A stretch of 64,000 nt of DNA from Pseudoalteromonas rhizosphaerae (GTDB lineage Bacteria; Pseudomonadota; Gammaproteobacteria; Enterobacterales; Alteromonadaceae): positions 310,001 through 374,000 of the forward strand of contig NZ_CABVLM010000003.1 in assembly GCF_902498845.1 (NCBI RefSeq), in the 5' to 3' direction. This document shows positions 24,737 to 34,057 of this stretch, piece after piece. The notes below the pieces were generated by a model that saw nothing but the letters and a program-made list of their open reading frames with translations, did not search any database and was not told the DNA's origin. Within the stretch, counting starts at the first letter, position 1. Each line of letters starts with the position of its first letter. A program made the position numbers and the translations under genes.

Positions 24737-27700
24737 CTATTTCGCGCCCCATGCAGCAATCAATTTTTCAAACTGAGCCTGCACATTGTTATTATTGATA
24801 CCTTGAGTTTGTTGGTTAATTGCATTAACAAGCTCAGTAAATGACGTTTGGTTATTGTTACTGGTAACCGCTGCAGTTAGCGCATTCACAGCCTCTTTAT
24901 TATCAAGGGCTGCAAGTTGCTCAATTAACGCCAGCAAGTGTGGCTGACAGTTATTACCAGCTATAGCACGGCTTAATTGCTCTAAACTTGCCATATAAGG
25001 CGTTTTCACAAAACCATTATCAAGCGATTGCGCTATGCTACTAATTGCTTGTTTATTATCTAAACCTTGAATATTCACACCAACACTTTGTAATAACTGG
25101 CTGTAATCGTGGCTTAGGTTGTTTTTACTGAGTTTACCGGCAATCTCTTCCAGTGATTGATGCAAATAGCCCATTTGCTCCACCGCCATCATCACCGGGC
25201 TGCCTGCGCCATCAAGTTTATTTAAACGTACAAAGTCACCTTTAATTTGACTAAAGCGCTGCTGCTGCTCTGCGCTTAAGGTGCCACGCAGTTCACCGAG
25301 TTTAAGTAAGTTCTCTTCAGAGCCTTTACTGAGTGTTTGCGCTTCACCACGATAATGGTCACAAATTAAGTTTTCTAGCTCTTCGTCATTCATGGCAGCA
25401 ACGACTTTTTCTGCCATTTTATTCATATTACGGTAGCTGCCTTGCAATTTAAATGGCGGCTCTGTGCGATAATTATTATCTTGCGCGGCTGAGGCAATAT
25501 ACTGGGCGTTCACTTTTAGTACGGTATTACGAATAGTGATTAATCGGCTGAGTACCGCTTTAATTTCGTTAACTTCCGCTTGTGAATAGCCGTGTTCAAG
25601 CTCATTTAATGAAATATCTTCGCCTTGACACATCCGCACTAACTTATATAAATCTTCCATGTTACGGTTAGCCAATGGCGCTAATACTGCATTAGATGTT
25701 AGCGCATTTTCTATAAAGCTCATGGCAAACTCTTGCTCACACCCGGCTAAGGTATCGCCAAGATTATAAATATCGGCGCGGTTTGCCAACATATCAGGAA
25801 TTTTAAAGCTCTCTCCAGATTCTGTATACGGGTTACCTGCCATCACTACGGCAAACTTTTTACCGCGTAAATCATAGGTTTTACTTTTACCGTTCCACAC
25901 CCCGTCAATACGTCTTGAGCCATCACACAAAGAAATAAACTTTTGTAAAAACTCAGGGTTAGTATGCTGAATATCATCTAAATACAGCATCACGTTATTG
26001 CCCATTTCAAAGCTCTGATTGATTTTTGCAATCTCTTTTTCAGCAGTAGCATTAATGGCTTGAGCAGGATCGAGTGACACCTGATCGTGCCCTATCGACG
26101 GGCAATTTACTTTTACAAAAGTCAGCCCTAAACGGTTAGCAACGTATTCAACTAAGGTGGTTTTACCGTAACCTGGCGGCGAGATCAGTAATAGCATGCC
26201 CATTAAATCAGTGCGTTTGTTTTTACCTGCTGAGCCAATTTGTTTTGCTAAGTTATCACCAATAATTGGGAAGTACACTTTATTGATCAGCTGATTACGT
26301 ACAAACGAGCTAAGTGGCCTGGCTTTAAATTCATCAAGTTGCAGACGCTCTTTTTGCGCCGCTAAAATATCACTGCGCAGTGCATGATACTGCTCAAAAG
26401 CCGGTACTTGCTCAGTGATGTATTTACGAGTTCTGGCATAAAACTCTGCATAATCAACATGTAAAGTTTGCTCTTGCACTCGTTTATGCTGCCCCATTAA
26501 ACGCTCAACTTGGGTGTTTGGGGTGACGTCCAACACAGTGTATTTTAATGTTGTGGTGGCACTGAGATGCAAGTAGTTAGCCGCTTCCGCCTGCACCATC
26601 GCCGACACTTTAGGATTTTGCATGCAGTACGCATTAAGCCAACTTAAAAATAATAATGCCCGCTCATCAGTTTGCTTTACGTTTTCACAGGCCTGAGCAA
26701 GCTCGTTGCTATAACCTTTGGCTTTAGCGTCACTACTAAACTGTTCAGCTAAATTTTTAGCTTGCTGAGAAACGATAAATAACTGTTGCTCTGCCGTTTT
26801 TTGTTGCGCTAATTGTTGCACTAAATAAGCTGCGGCCAAGTCACTGGATAAATCAGCAAAACGTGCAGATAATTTGCTAACTTGAGTTAAAAAGACATTG
26901 ATCTGTTCACTTAACTGCGCGGTTAACGTGCTGATAAAACTGGTTGCAGCAAAGTGTTTATCCATCAAAATAGCATTGCTCGCTTGATGGAAATATTCGT
27001 TCAGTTGTGCAGATGACAATTGCGCACTAAATAACTGCGCAATAATACGACAACTAGCCGGATAAATAAGTAAATCCAGACTATTTTTTTGCGTCAATAA
27101 GGTGTCAATAATCGCAGATGCGTCGTGATCGTGAATGCCTTTTTCATAACCTTCTTGATAGCGTGGTTCAGCAAATTTTTGCACCAGCTGCAATAACTGT
27201 TTATCTCGTTGTGCTTGCTCTAATTGCGCAAAAGTCAGCGAATGCTCACTGTTTTCACAAGCGAGCAATATTTGCGCCGCTAAATACTCACCACGATAAA
27301 CCACCTCACTTTCCGAAACTAATGTTTGTTGCCACAAATGACGGCTTTGCTGTAACGTTTGTAAGCTTTTCTCATCTGTTATTGGCTCAAAATAATCAGT
27401 ACCCGTTAAGTGCAGCATCAGCTGCTCGTCACGCGGCAATAAGGTTAAATCGAGTAATTGCTTATTAACACTAAAAGCGTGCTTACCAATACTGACTGTA
27501 TTGCCGCCATCAGTGAAAATATCTTGTTTATCACGTAACGAACGTATGCCCTGATCTTTACTGGCTTTTAGCTTTGATTGGATATCATCGGCACGAATTT
27601 CATCGCCTAACTCTTTAAGCTCACTAGTCAATGCACGAAGCTTGCTGATCATAGGATCGGCGGCAAAATAAGTATTTAATGCATCAAGCTCAGTAAAGCT

Positions 27701-30058
27701 TTGCGCACGGCGGTTAACGCCTTGCAATATACGCTCGGCGGCATTGGCTAAATTCAATGCGCGGCGCTGACGGGTATCAATTAAGCTTTGTTTATGCGCT
27801 TCAAAGCTTTCATATACGTCATCACGTTTGGCAATGATCTCTGTAAGGTATTCGTCAAAATCACTAAATTGCGATTCCAGCTCTTCAAGCTGAATAAGCA
27901 AACGTGAAAGTTGCTCGTCACACGCCTCTGGGGTTTTAGCATTATTTAGTGCGTTGGTAATACTTTGCGAAAAAAGCTTAAAGCGTGCGGCAAATTCAGC
28001 TTTAGCTTCAACACTGCCAAGGCTCTTTTGGCGGATTTCAATACTCGCTTTAGCACGGTTAACCAACGCATAAACAGCACTGATATCTTCGAGGATTTGC
28101 GTGCGCACACGGCTGTCGTCGATGTCTAAATCAAGCATAGTGTGGTTAAGTAAATCCAGCTCTACACTTTGCGCATCTAACTGTGCGATATAGGTCTTCA
28201 GCTCGCTAACGCTTTCGCTTTTACTGCTTAGCTCTTCAAGCTCTTTAAGTTTTTCGTGGTACGGCGCCAGCGCGCTGTCTTGTTGTAAAAACGCAGCAGT
28301 TGCTTGGCTTACTTCCACCAACCGTGAATCAATCTCACTTTGTAAGTTATTCAGTGCAGCAATATCTATATATTTAATATCTTCAAGGCTTATTACTTGG
28401 CCTTTGAGCATTTTTAATGCATCAATACCTTGCACAAATTGCGGTGCGACTTTAAAGCTATCAGGACGTACTTCTCGGGTTACATCAGTGTATTGCTTAT
28501 TAATATCCACCAAGGCTTGCTTGGCTTTGTTTTGAATCTCGGTGACTTTTTCAAACTCATCAAGTACTTGCTCAGCGGTTTCATTGATGCTGTGCAGGTT
28601 TTGTGCGATTTCCGCAAATTCGCTTTCGTTAAGCCAATGATAACGATCAAAGATATTCCGGCTAAGGGCAATTAAATCTTCGTAATGAAATAAAGTCGGG
28701 CTTTGCTCGCTAATGGCTTTACAGACACTGTATAAATCAGAAATACCGCGAACTAAATCGGGGTTACCTATTTTACCAAAAAAGCTAGTAAGTGGCGGTG
28801 CATTGGCTGCAAATTCAGCCGATACAAACGGGCTTTGCCAAATTTGAATCGGGTGTACTCGCTCCGCTTGGTCTTTATCGGCTTTAAAAGTCAGCGTTAT
28901 ACCATCGTTGTAAATAGCATAACCGTGACAATAAATTGGATTTTGCAGGTTTTTATCAATAATATTATAGGCAAATAGCGCGTAACGGCCTTCACTTGGC
29001 TCGTAAAACACGTATAAAACATCTTCGCCGTTCGGTGACTTTATATGTCGGTGAAATTCTAAATCTTCTATTTGCTCTTCAAACGAGCGTGCTTGCCCTG
29101 ATTGTAAGTAGTAACCACCAGGAAAAATAATGCCGTGATCTTCAGGTAAAGTTACACATGCACTGCCGATTGCATCTTGGCGCATGACCTGCTGAGTGCG
29201 AGTGTTATAAATAAAGTAACGCCATGTTTTTTCGCGGTATGGGAGAATTTTTAGCAGCACTAAGTCGCCTACCAGCGCGTACTCAACTTCGCTGTCAGCA
29301 AGGGATTGGTTTTTATCATCAACAGCTTCTTGATAAATCCCTTCACCGGTGTCAGTGCTGTTTTCTATTTTAATGGTCAGTGAACCGCCTATGGTTTCAA
29401 CAAACACTTGGTCGGCGATGTTGATATGAGCGTGGCGCCCTTCTATGTGGTTACTTCGGTCAGTTTTGAGCCATTCAAAATCATAGTCATGTGCGTGTTG
29501 AATATCACGCTCACCGCGGTTATCGATATAATTAATGGTGTTGTCTGGGTGAATTTCCCAGCGAAAAACCCGCACATCCGATAACTTGTCACCGATTTGG
29601 AATAGCGCAAATAGCTTGCCATTTTGTTGATATAAATGCTGTAGGCTGGTTTGTTTGTAGTAGGTATACAGTTCTTCAAAATCACGAATAAAACGACTAT
29701 CGGTTAAAAAACGCGTTGTCTCTGGGTAAGGCTCAATTTCGTAATGGTCGTCTTGCTCCACCAACTTTTGTACACTAAATACATCACTGATTGCGGTTTC
29801 TTTTTTTAATCCCAGAAATACGTTGTAAGCAAAAATAACTTTATCGCCAATAATCACGATATCGCGCGGGGTACAATTTTGCTCCGTACGAACGCGAACA
29901 CGCCCTTTTACTTGTAGATCAGTGCTACCAAACTCGTTAATACGCTGTGTATTTACATCATCTATTTGCGTTTTTAAACTAGCACCAAAATTATTTAAGC
30001 GGCGTTTAATTAAATCGTACGAGCCTTGTTCTAGCGCTTGTTGAGTTGCGTCCGTCAT
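24737..30058 (-). CDS. giant AAA+ ATPase, 'DNA repair ATPase' family, flotillin-associated
   Basis: A 1773-residue protein. Residues 1 to about 430 are beta-rich, with repeated strand-turn patterns suggesting a propeller-like sensor. About 450-1250 is long helical and coiled-coil. A single AAA+ module follows: Walker A GYGKTT near 1292, Walker B VMLYLDDIQ near 1357, sensor-1 AGNPY near 1406, and an Arg in LANRADIYNLGD. The last 350 residues are helical and Gln/Asn-rich. No nuclease motif was seen, so the customary name 'DNA repair ATPase' has little direct support. It lies between the flotillin and lipoyl genes. No signal peptide is present; it is probably a cytoplasmic machine recruited to a flotillin platform (inference). 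Confidence 0.85.
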   Translation of the reverse strand: MTDATQQALEQGSYDLIKRRLNNFGASLKTQIDDVNTQRINEFGSTDLQVKGRVRVRTEQNCTPRDIVIIGDKVIFAYNVFLGLKKETAISDVFSVQKLVEQDDHYEIEPYPETTRFLTDSRFIRDFEELYTYYKQTSLQHLYQQNGKLFALFQIGDKLSDVRVFRWEIHPDNTINYIDNRGERDIQHAHDYDFEWLKTDRSNHIEGRHAHINIADQVFVETIGGSLTIKIENSTDTGEGIYQEAVDDKNQSLADSEVEYALVGDLVLLKILPYREKTWRYFIYNTRTQQVMRQDAIGSACVTLPEDHGIIFPGGYYLQSGQARSFEEQIEDLEFHRHIKSPNGEDVLYVFYEPSEGRYALFAYNIIDKNLQNPIYCHGYAIYNDGITLTFKADKDQAERVHPIQIWQSPFVSAEFAANAPPLTSFFGKIGNPDLVRGISDLYSVCKAISEQSPTLFHYEDLIALSRNIFDRYHWLNESEFAEIAQNLHSINETAEQVLDEFEKVTEIQNKAKQALVDINKQYTDVTREVRPDSFKVAPQFVQGIDALKMLKGQVISLEDIKYIDIAALNNLQSEIDSRLVEVSQATAAFLQQDSALAPYHEKLKELEELSSKSESVSELKTYIAQLDAQSVELDLLNHTMLDLDIDDSRVRTQILEDISAVYALVNRAKASIEIRQKSLGSVEAKAEFAARFKLFSQSITNALNNAKTPEACDEQLSRLLIQLEELESQFSDFDEYLTEIIAKRDDVYESFEAHKQSLIDTRQRRALNLANAAERILQGVNRRAQSFTELDALNTYFAADPMISKLRALTSELKELGDEIRADDIQSKLKASKDQGIRSLRDKQDIFTDGGNTVSIGKHAFSVNKQLLDLTLLPRDEQLMLHLTGTDYFEPITDEKSLQTLQQSRHLWQQTLVSESEVVYRGEYLAAQILLACENSEHSLTFAQLEQAQRDKQLLQLVQKFAEPRYQEGYEKGIHDHDASAIIDTLLTQKNSLDLLIYPASCRIIAQLFSAQLSSAQLNEYFHQASNAILMDKHFAATSFISTLTAQLSEQINVFLTQVSKLSARFADLSSDLAAAYLVQQLAQQKTAEQQLFIVSQQAKNLAEQFSSDAKAKGYSNELAQACENVKQTDERALLFLSWLNAYCMQNPKVSAMVQAEAANYLHLSATTTLKYTVLDVTPNTQVERLMGQHKRVQEQTLHVDYAEFYARTRKYITEQVPAFEQYHALRSDILAAQKERLQLDEFKARPLSSFVRNQLINKVYFPIIGDNLAKQIGSAGKNKRTDLMGMLLLISPPGYGKTTLVEYVANRLGLTFVKVNCPSIGHDQVSLDPAQAINATAEKEIAKINQSFEMGNNVMLYLDDIQHTNPEFLQKFISLCDGSRRIDGVWNGKSKTYDLRGKKFAVVMAGNPYTESGESFKIPDMLANRADIYNLGDTLAGCEQEFAMSFIENALTSNAVLAPLANRNMEDLYKLVRMCQGEDISLNELEHGYSQAEVNEIKAVLSRLITIRNTVLKVNAQYIASAAQDNNYRTEPPFKLQGSYRNMNKMAEKVVAAMNDEELENLICDHYRGEAQTLSKGSEENLLKLGELRGTLSAEQQQRFSQIKGDFVRLNKLDGAGSPVMMAVEQMGYLHQSLEEIAGKLSKNNLSHDYSQLLQSVGVNIQGLDNKQAISSIAQSLDNGFVKTPYMASLEQLSRAIAGNNCQPHLLALIEQLAALDNKEAVNALTAAVTSNNNQTSFTELVNAINQQTQGINNNNVQAQFEKLIAAWGAK

Positions 30059-30086
30059 GAAACCTATCCTGAAATTTAATAGAAGT

Positions 30087-30115
30087 TAGCCGCAATAGTT
30101 AAACTATTGCGGCTA
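30087..30115 (-). other. strong intercistronic hairpin in the flotillin operon
   Basis: Perfect 13-bp arms TAGCCGCAATAGT (30087-30099) and its complement (30103-30115), with a 3-nt loop, between the flotillin stop and the ATPase start. There is no T run on the transcribed side, so it is more likely an mRNA-stability or processing element, or a partial attenuator, than a full terminator. Confidence 0.6.
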
Positions 30116-30139
30116 CAACGAGAGAACTTAGAAATTAAG

Positions 30140-32242
30140 CTAGTCTTTTGGATCTAGTTTAATTTTCTCATCTAACCCACCACCTAAGTTACCGCCTAAC
30201 ATGCTTAGTAATTGGCTTTTTTCAGCCGCAGAGGTATTACTTAACTGCTTTAATAACTTACTCATGTTGAAGTTTTTAAGTGTTTCTGCTGAGCCATTCG
30301 CCCCAGCTAACACCCCTTTTAGGTCTTCAATTAAATTACGATCACCATTTAAGTGATCTTTAAATACGGTTTGTACGGTTTTACTTTCATCAACTAAGCC
30401 ATCAATTGATTTACCTAAACTGATTGCACTCATAAATTGATTAAAGAACTGACCATCGCCGCCCATAATATTGATATCAGCATTACCTAAGGCTTTCGCC
30501 ATAATGTGTGCTTGATGCTCGGCAATATCTTTGCTGGCTGAAATTTTTGCCAGTACTAGCTCTTTTTGTTGGTTAAGCTGCAGCGTAAAGCTTTCGTAAT
30601 CGCGAGCATCTTGATCCATCGCATTCAAGGCTTGTAGCTTCTCTTCAAGGCCTTTTGCTTCGGCGCGCATCTTACGCTCTAGGTTAATCGCTTCCACTTC
30701 ACCTTGTTTCTCATTCGCATCAGCCATGGCTGTTTGTACTTGCGCCTGAGATAAACCAATTTCACGGTTACCTTGTGCTTCAGCTTCAAGTTTTTGACGC
30801 ATTACTTTAGCATCAGTTTCACCTTGAATTGCATTTGCTTGCGCCTTCGCTTTAATAACATCCGCTTCAGCAAGCCCTTTAGCAGCTGTTTCAACTTGTT
30901 GCGCATGCGCCAAAATCTTTTTCGATTCAGCTTGTTGATTAGCAATTCTAAGCTCTGCGTTGGCCATTGTTTCAAGCTCACGCGCTTTATATTCTGCGGC
31001 TTGCTCTTGCGCTTTTGCAGCTTCGATATCTTTTACTAATGACTGTTCGGCTTCGGCTTTGGCACGAATGATCATCGCACTCTTCTCGCGCTCTGCACCT
31101 GCGAGTACTTTCACATCTTTAATGCGCTCTTCTTCTTCAGCCACTGATTTTTCAACAATCACGCGATCACGCACTACATCGGCAATTTCTTTACGTTCTA
31201 CTTCCAGTGCTTTTTCTTTATTGATGCGCAGGATTTCGGTTTCTCTTTCACGTTCGATCACTTCAATTTCACGTGAACGAGCAACTTTCTCTTCTTCAAT
31301 ACCCAAAACGCGTAATCGGTTTTGTTCGGCAATATCAAGCTCACGTTGCTTATTTTGCTCGCTAATGCCAATCGCTTCTTCTGTTTGAATGCGGGCCTGC
31401 TCTGATTTTAAGCGCTCTTCTTGGCGTACTTTTTCAGCTTCGGAATATTCGCGGGCTTTTACAGTTTCAATTTCGCGCACTTGACGTGACATGGCATCTT
31501 GCTTTTGGCGCTCAATTTCCAGTGACTTTTCGGTGGCTTCTTGATTTTGGATCTCAATTTTAGCGCGTTCATCACACTTCAATTGATTGGTAGATACATT
31601 TTGTACTGCGGTCATTTCAGTGATGCGGCGAATACCTTCGGCATCGAGAATATTTTGCGGATCGAGCTTATCAATTGACGTTTGTTCAAGGTAATCAATA
31701 GCAACATCTTCAAGTGAATAACCCGATAAATCTTGGCCAATCACTTCTTTAATATTATCGCGAAATTCATTTCGGTGAGTAAATAACTCAACAAAATCCA
31801 TTCGCTTACCAACGGTTTTAAGTGCTTCTGAGAATTTCGCTTCAAACAATTCTTGCAATGTGGCGTGCTCTGATGCACGGGCGCAACCGACTTGCTTAGC
31901 AACGCGTAAAATATCTTCTTTGTTTTCGTTAACACGAATATAAAAAGTAATGGCGATATCTGCGCGAATATTATCTTTACAGATCAAACCGCCTTTATCT
32001 TTACGCTCAAGCACCATGCGCTTGGTTGAAATGTCCATCACTTCCATTTTATGGATCACAGGATAAACAATTCCGCCCGTAGTGGTGACATCGGGCTCGT
32101 TCTTCATTTTATTAATGATCAGTGCTTGGCCTTGCTCTACCTTGCGATAAAACTTGCCGATAATTAGCAAAATAGCAAAAATAACAGCGATTGCTATACC
32201 TACAAATGTCAATATAGGTATGAGATTATCTAAAAATTCCAT
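30140..32242 (-). CDS. flotillin (SPFH-domain) family protein, YqiK-like
   Basis: A 700-residue membrane-anchored scaffold. One N-terminal membrane helix (about 9-30) is followed by an SPFH domain (about 35-225: VEQGQALIINK, MEVMDISTKRMVLERKDKGGLICKDNIRADIAITFYIRVNE). Next comes a very long charged coiled coil rich in Glu-Ala-Lys-Arg repeats (about 225-560), then a Gly/Leu-rich C-terminal segment. The order matches flotillin and E. coli YqiK. It should oligomerise at the inner membrane and organise partner proteins. It lies second in the operon, 62 nt after an OB-fold/NfeD-like gene and 81 nt before the AAA+ gene. The NfeD-flotillin pairing is well known; the ATPase and lipoyl partners are less so. 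Confidence 0.93.
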   Translation of the reverse strand: MEFLDNLIPILTFVGIAIAVIFAILLIIGKFYRKVEQGQALIINKMKNEPDVTTTGGIVYPVIHKMEVMDISTKRMVLERKDKGGLICKDNIRADIAITFYIRVNENKEDILRVAKQVGCARASEHATLQELFEAKFSEALKTVGKRMDFVELFTHRNEFRDNIKEVIGQDLSGYSLEDVAIDYLEQTSIDKLDPQNILDAEGIRRITEMTAVQNVSTNQLKCDERAKIEIQNQEATEKSLEIERQKQDAMSRQVREIETVKAREYSEAEKVRQEERLKSEQARIQTEEAIGISEQNKQRELDIAEQNRLRVLGIEEEKVARSREIEVIERERETEILRINKEKALEVERKEIADVVRDRVIVEKSVAEEEERIKDVKVLAGAEREKSAMIIRAKAEAEQSLVKDIEAAKAQEQAAEYKARELETMANAELRIANQQAESKKILAHAQQVETAAKGLAEADVIKAKAQANAIQGETDAKVMRQKLEAEAQGNREIGLSQAQVQTAMADANEKQGEVEAINLERKMRAEAKGLEEKLQALNAMDQDARDYESFTLQLNQQKELVLAKISASKDIAEHQAHIMAKALGNADINIMGGDGQFFNQFMSAISLGKSIDGLVDESKTVQTVFKDHLNGDRNLIEDLKGVLAGANGSAETLKNFNMSKLLKQLSNTSAAEKSQLLSMLGGNLGGGLDEKIKLDPKD

Positions 32243-32304
32243 GTTATGTCCTAACGTGATTATCGATTTATTATGTGTTACTTACCCCTAAATAAACTAG
32301 GGTA

Positions 32305-32928
32305 TTACCAAGGTTTGGCGGTAATAATGTAACAGTGTTGCTCTTTGAGGTGTTCAAGCAACACCGCAGTGTCACCTGATGTAAATTGCTCGTCATTTTC
32401 AGCTCTAACTTCAAGTAACTGCTCAGTACCTTGAAATTTAACCCGTGCTTGGCCAAATGTATTGGTTACTTTGCCAGTGACAACAACACATTCTAAACCC
32501 AGTAAATCTGAACTTTGCGAGGTTTGTGCGCTGCTAAAAAAGCGCTGTAATGGCCGAGAAATAATGGCCGCAATTGGCATAGCTATCAGTAAACAAACGC
32601 CCTGCATTAGCACGCCAAAAATATAAAACCACATACCATCGCCTAACAAGTAGGCAAAAAACTTATGGGCATAGATGCTGATCAACCAGCTACTCATAAC
32701 TACGAGACTAATAGATACAGTAATTGGGATGCCACCAAACCCCATGCTAAACCATGAACTCAAGCCTGAGCTTTGCGACGCATCGGCTTCAATTTCTAGA
32801 TCTGATTCAAACATGTCAATATCAGCAAAGCCAATAAGGGTTATTAGCCAAAACAACATCACAACTAACAACAGGGCTGAAAAAATAACGGTGGGGAAAG
32901 TAAGCGCTAAGTTTAAAAATTCCATCAT
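32305..32928 (-). CDS. OB-fold/NfeD-like inner-membrane protein, YqiJ-like
   Basis: A 207-residue protein: about four hydrophobic segments (residues 5-35, 68-90, 95-125), then a soluble C-terminal OB-fold domain (LLGLECVVVTGKVTNTFGQARVKFQGTEQLLEVRAE). This is the architecture of YqiJ/NfeD1b proteins encoded beside flotillins. It is the first gene of the operon, and its partner role for the SPFH protein is established for the family. The start is one of two adjacent ATGs; the first has GGA 8 nt upstream. The preceding region is divergent to an outer-membrane protein gene. Confidence 0.88.
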   Translation of the reverse strand: MMEFLNLALTFPTVIFSALLLVVMLFWLITLIGFADIDMFESDLEIEADASQSSGLSSWFSMGFGGIPITVSISLVVMSSWLISIYAHKFFAYLLGDGMWFYIFGVLMQGVCLLIAMPIAAIISRPLQRFFSSAQTSQSSDLLGLECVVVTGKVTNTFGQARVKFQGTEQLLEVRAENDEQFTSGDTAVLLEHLKEQHCYIITAKPW

Positions 32929-33207
32929 TACAACTATCCAATTTATTTTAAACGCAGTAGGCGATAAAACTTTTTATCATTTAGTCGCGTAAATGTTAAG
33001 TGTTTTATGGAAAATCAACGTTGTTAATATAAAAAATTGTAAATGAACGACTACTTTGAAACGTTAACTTAGCTTAATTAACGACTTAAGGGCTAAATTA
33101 ATAGTCGAGTAGAACTAGCAATCAACATTAATTGGCTATAACATTCGCGCTTTATTTTTGTACCCATAGCAACGAAACTATATATAAATCGTCAAGAAAG
33201 GACACAA

Positions 33208-33993
33208 ATGCGTTATTTTCTGCCTATTTCATTACTTGCGTTATCTTGCTCTGCCACTGTTAATGCGCAGCAGTCTGAAACTCGTCAATGGTTCAACTCA
33301 ATTCAATACACAACCTTAGAAAATACAGGTTATGACTATGACACTATGTACTTATCGAGCCATTATTATTTTGCGCCGCAGCAAAACTCTGGCGTATGGG
33401 ATGATTACGGCTACTTAGACACTGATTCAAATATCAAATTAGATTATTCCAATAATGATTTAGCCAACAGCTTTGGCGTATTTGGCGAAGGTTTTTACGG
33501 TAACTGGTTTGCAAACTTAGAATTTTCTGATTTGAGTGAAACAGATGATTACTCTGTAGGTGTTGGTTATTTATTTGCTGACGATCTAAAAGTATCTGTG
33601 CAAATGCAAGAGTTTGAAAATATCGACACGATCTATCGGTTTACAGCGCAATATAACTATCAACTTAATGATAGCGATTACCTAGGCCTTACAGCTAACA
33701 CTGACGATGAATTAGAAATATGGAGCTTATCAACTCGCTATTTTGCACATCTTAATGCTGATAGTTATTTAGCTGTAGATGTTGCTTATCACTATAATAA
33801 CTTTAATCCTTATATAACTAGCCTTGCAAATTATTATTTTAATCGCCATGTTGCGGTTGGTGCAGGTGTTGCTGATTCTAAATTATTACTTGAAGCTAAG
33901 TACTTCATTGATAGTCAATATTACTTCACTGCTAACTTTTTCGACAGAGCGGACGGTGAGGTATATAGCATTAAATTTGTCGCACAGTTTTAA
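33208..33993 (+). CDS. outer-membrane beta-barrel protein (putative porin)
   Basis: A 261-residue secreted protein. A signal peptide of about 20 residues (LLALSCSATVNAQ) is followed by alternating aromatic/polar strands (NWFANLEFSD, YSVGVGYLFADDLKVSVQMQEF, FTAQYNYQLN) ending in a terminal Phe (KFVAQF). That end is typical of outer-membrane barrels of 10-12 strands. It is rich in Asp and Tyr. The closest description is 'putative porin' of Pseudoalteromonas/Alteromonas; specificity is unknown. GAAAGGA is before the ATG. A terminator follows immediately. Confidence 0.78.
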   Translation: MRYFLPISLLALSCSATVNAQQSETRQWFNSIQYTTLENTGYDYDTMYLSSHYYFAPQQNSGVWDDYGYLDTDSNIKLDYSNNDLANSFGVFGEGFYGNWFANLEFSDLSETDDYSVGVGYLFADDLKVSVQMQEFENIDTIYRFTAQYNYQLNDSDYLGLTANTDDELEIWSLSTRYFAHLNADSYLAVDVAYHYNNFNPYITSLANYYFNRHVAVGAGVADSKLLLEAKYFIDSQYYFTANFFDRADGEVYSIKFVAQF

Positions 33994-34010
33994 TAAGTAA
34001 AAAGTCAAAA

Positions 34011-34030
34011 ACGCCGCTATTTAGCGGCGT
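34011..34030. terminator. bidirectional terminator after the putative porin gene
   Basis: ACGCCGCT (34011-34018) / AGCGGCGT (34023-34030), 4-nt loop, flanked by AAA and TTT that extend the stem on both sides. It lies between convergent genes. Confidence 0.88.
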
Positions 34031-34057
34031 TTTACTTTGTGTGTATGACAACCTAAG

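Noticed and set aside
30960..31388. 142-codon plus-strand frame opposite the flotillin gene
   Set aside because: It is the complement of the Glu/Lys/Ala-rich coiled coil (hence Ser/Arg/Phe-rich), has no ribosome site and no family; a shadow of the real gene.
24737..32928. Known anti-phage system of the Zorya or BREX type
   Set aside because: None of their hallmark genes (MotA/B-like ZorAB, methylase, PglZ) is present; only the presence of a large ATPase is shared.
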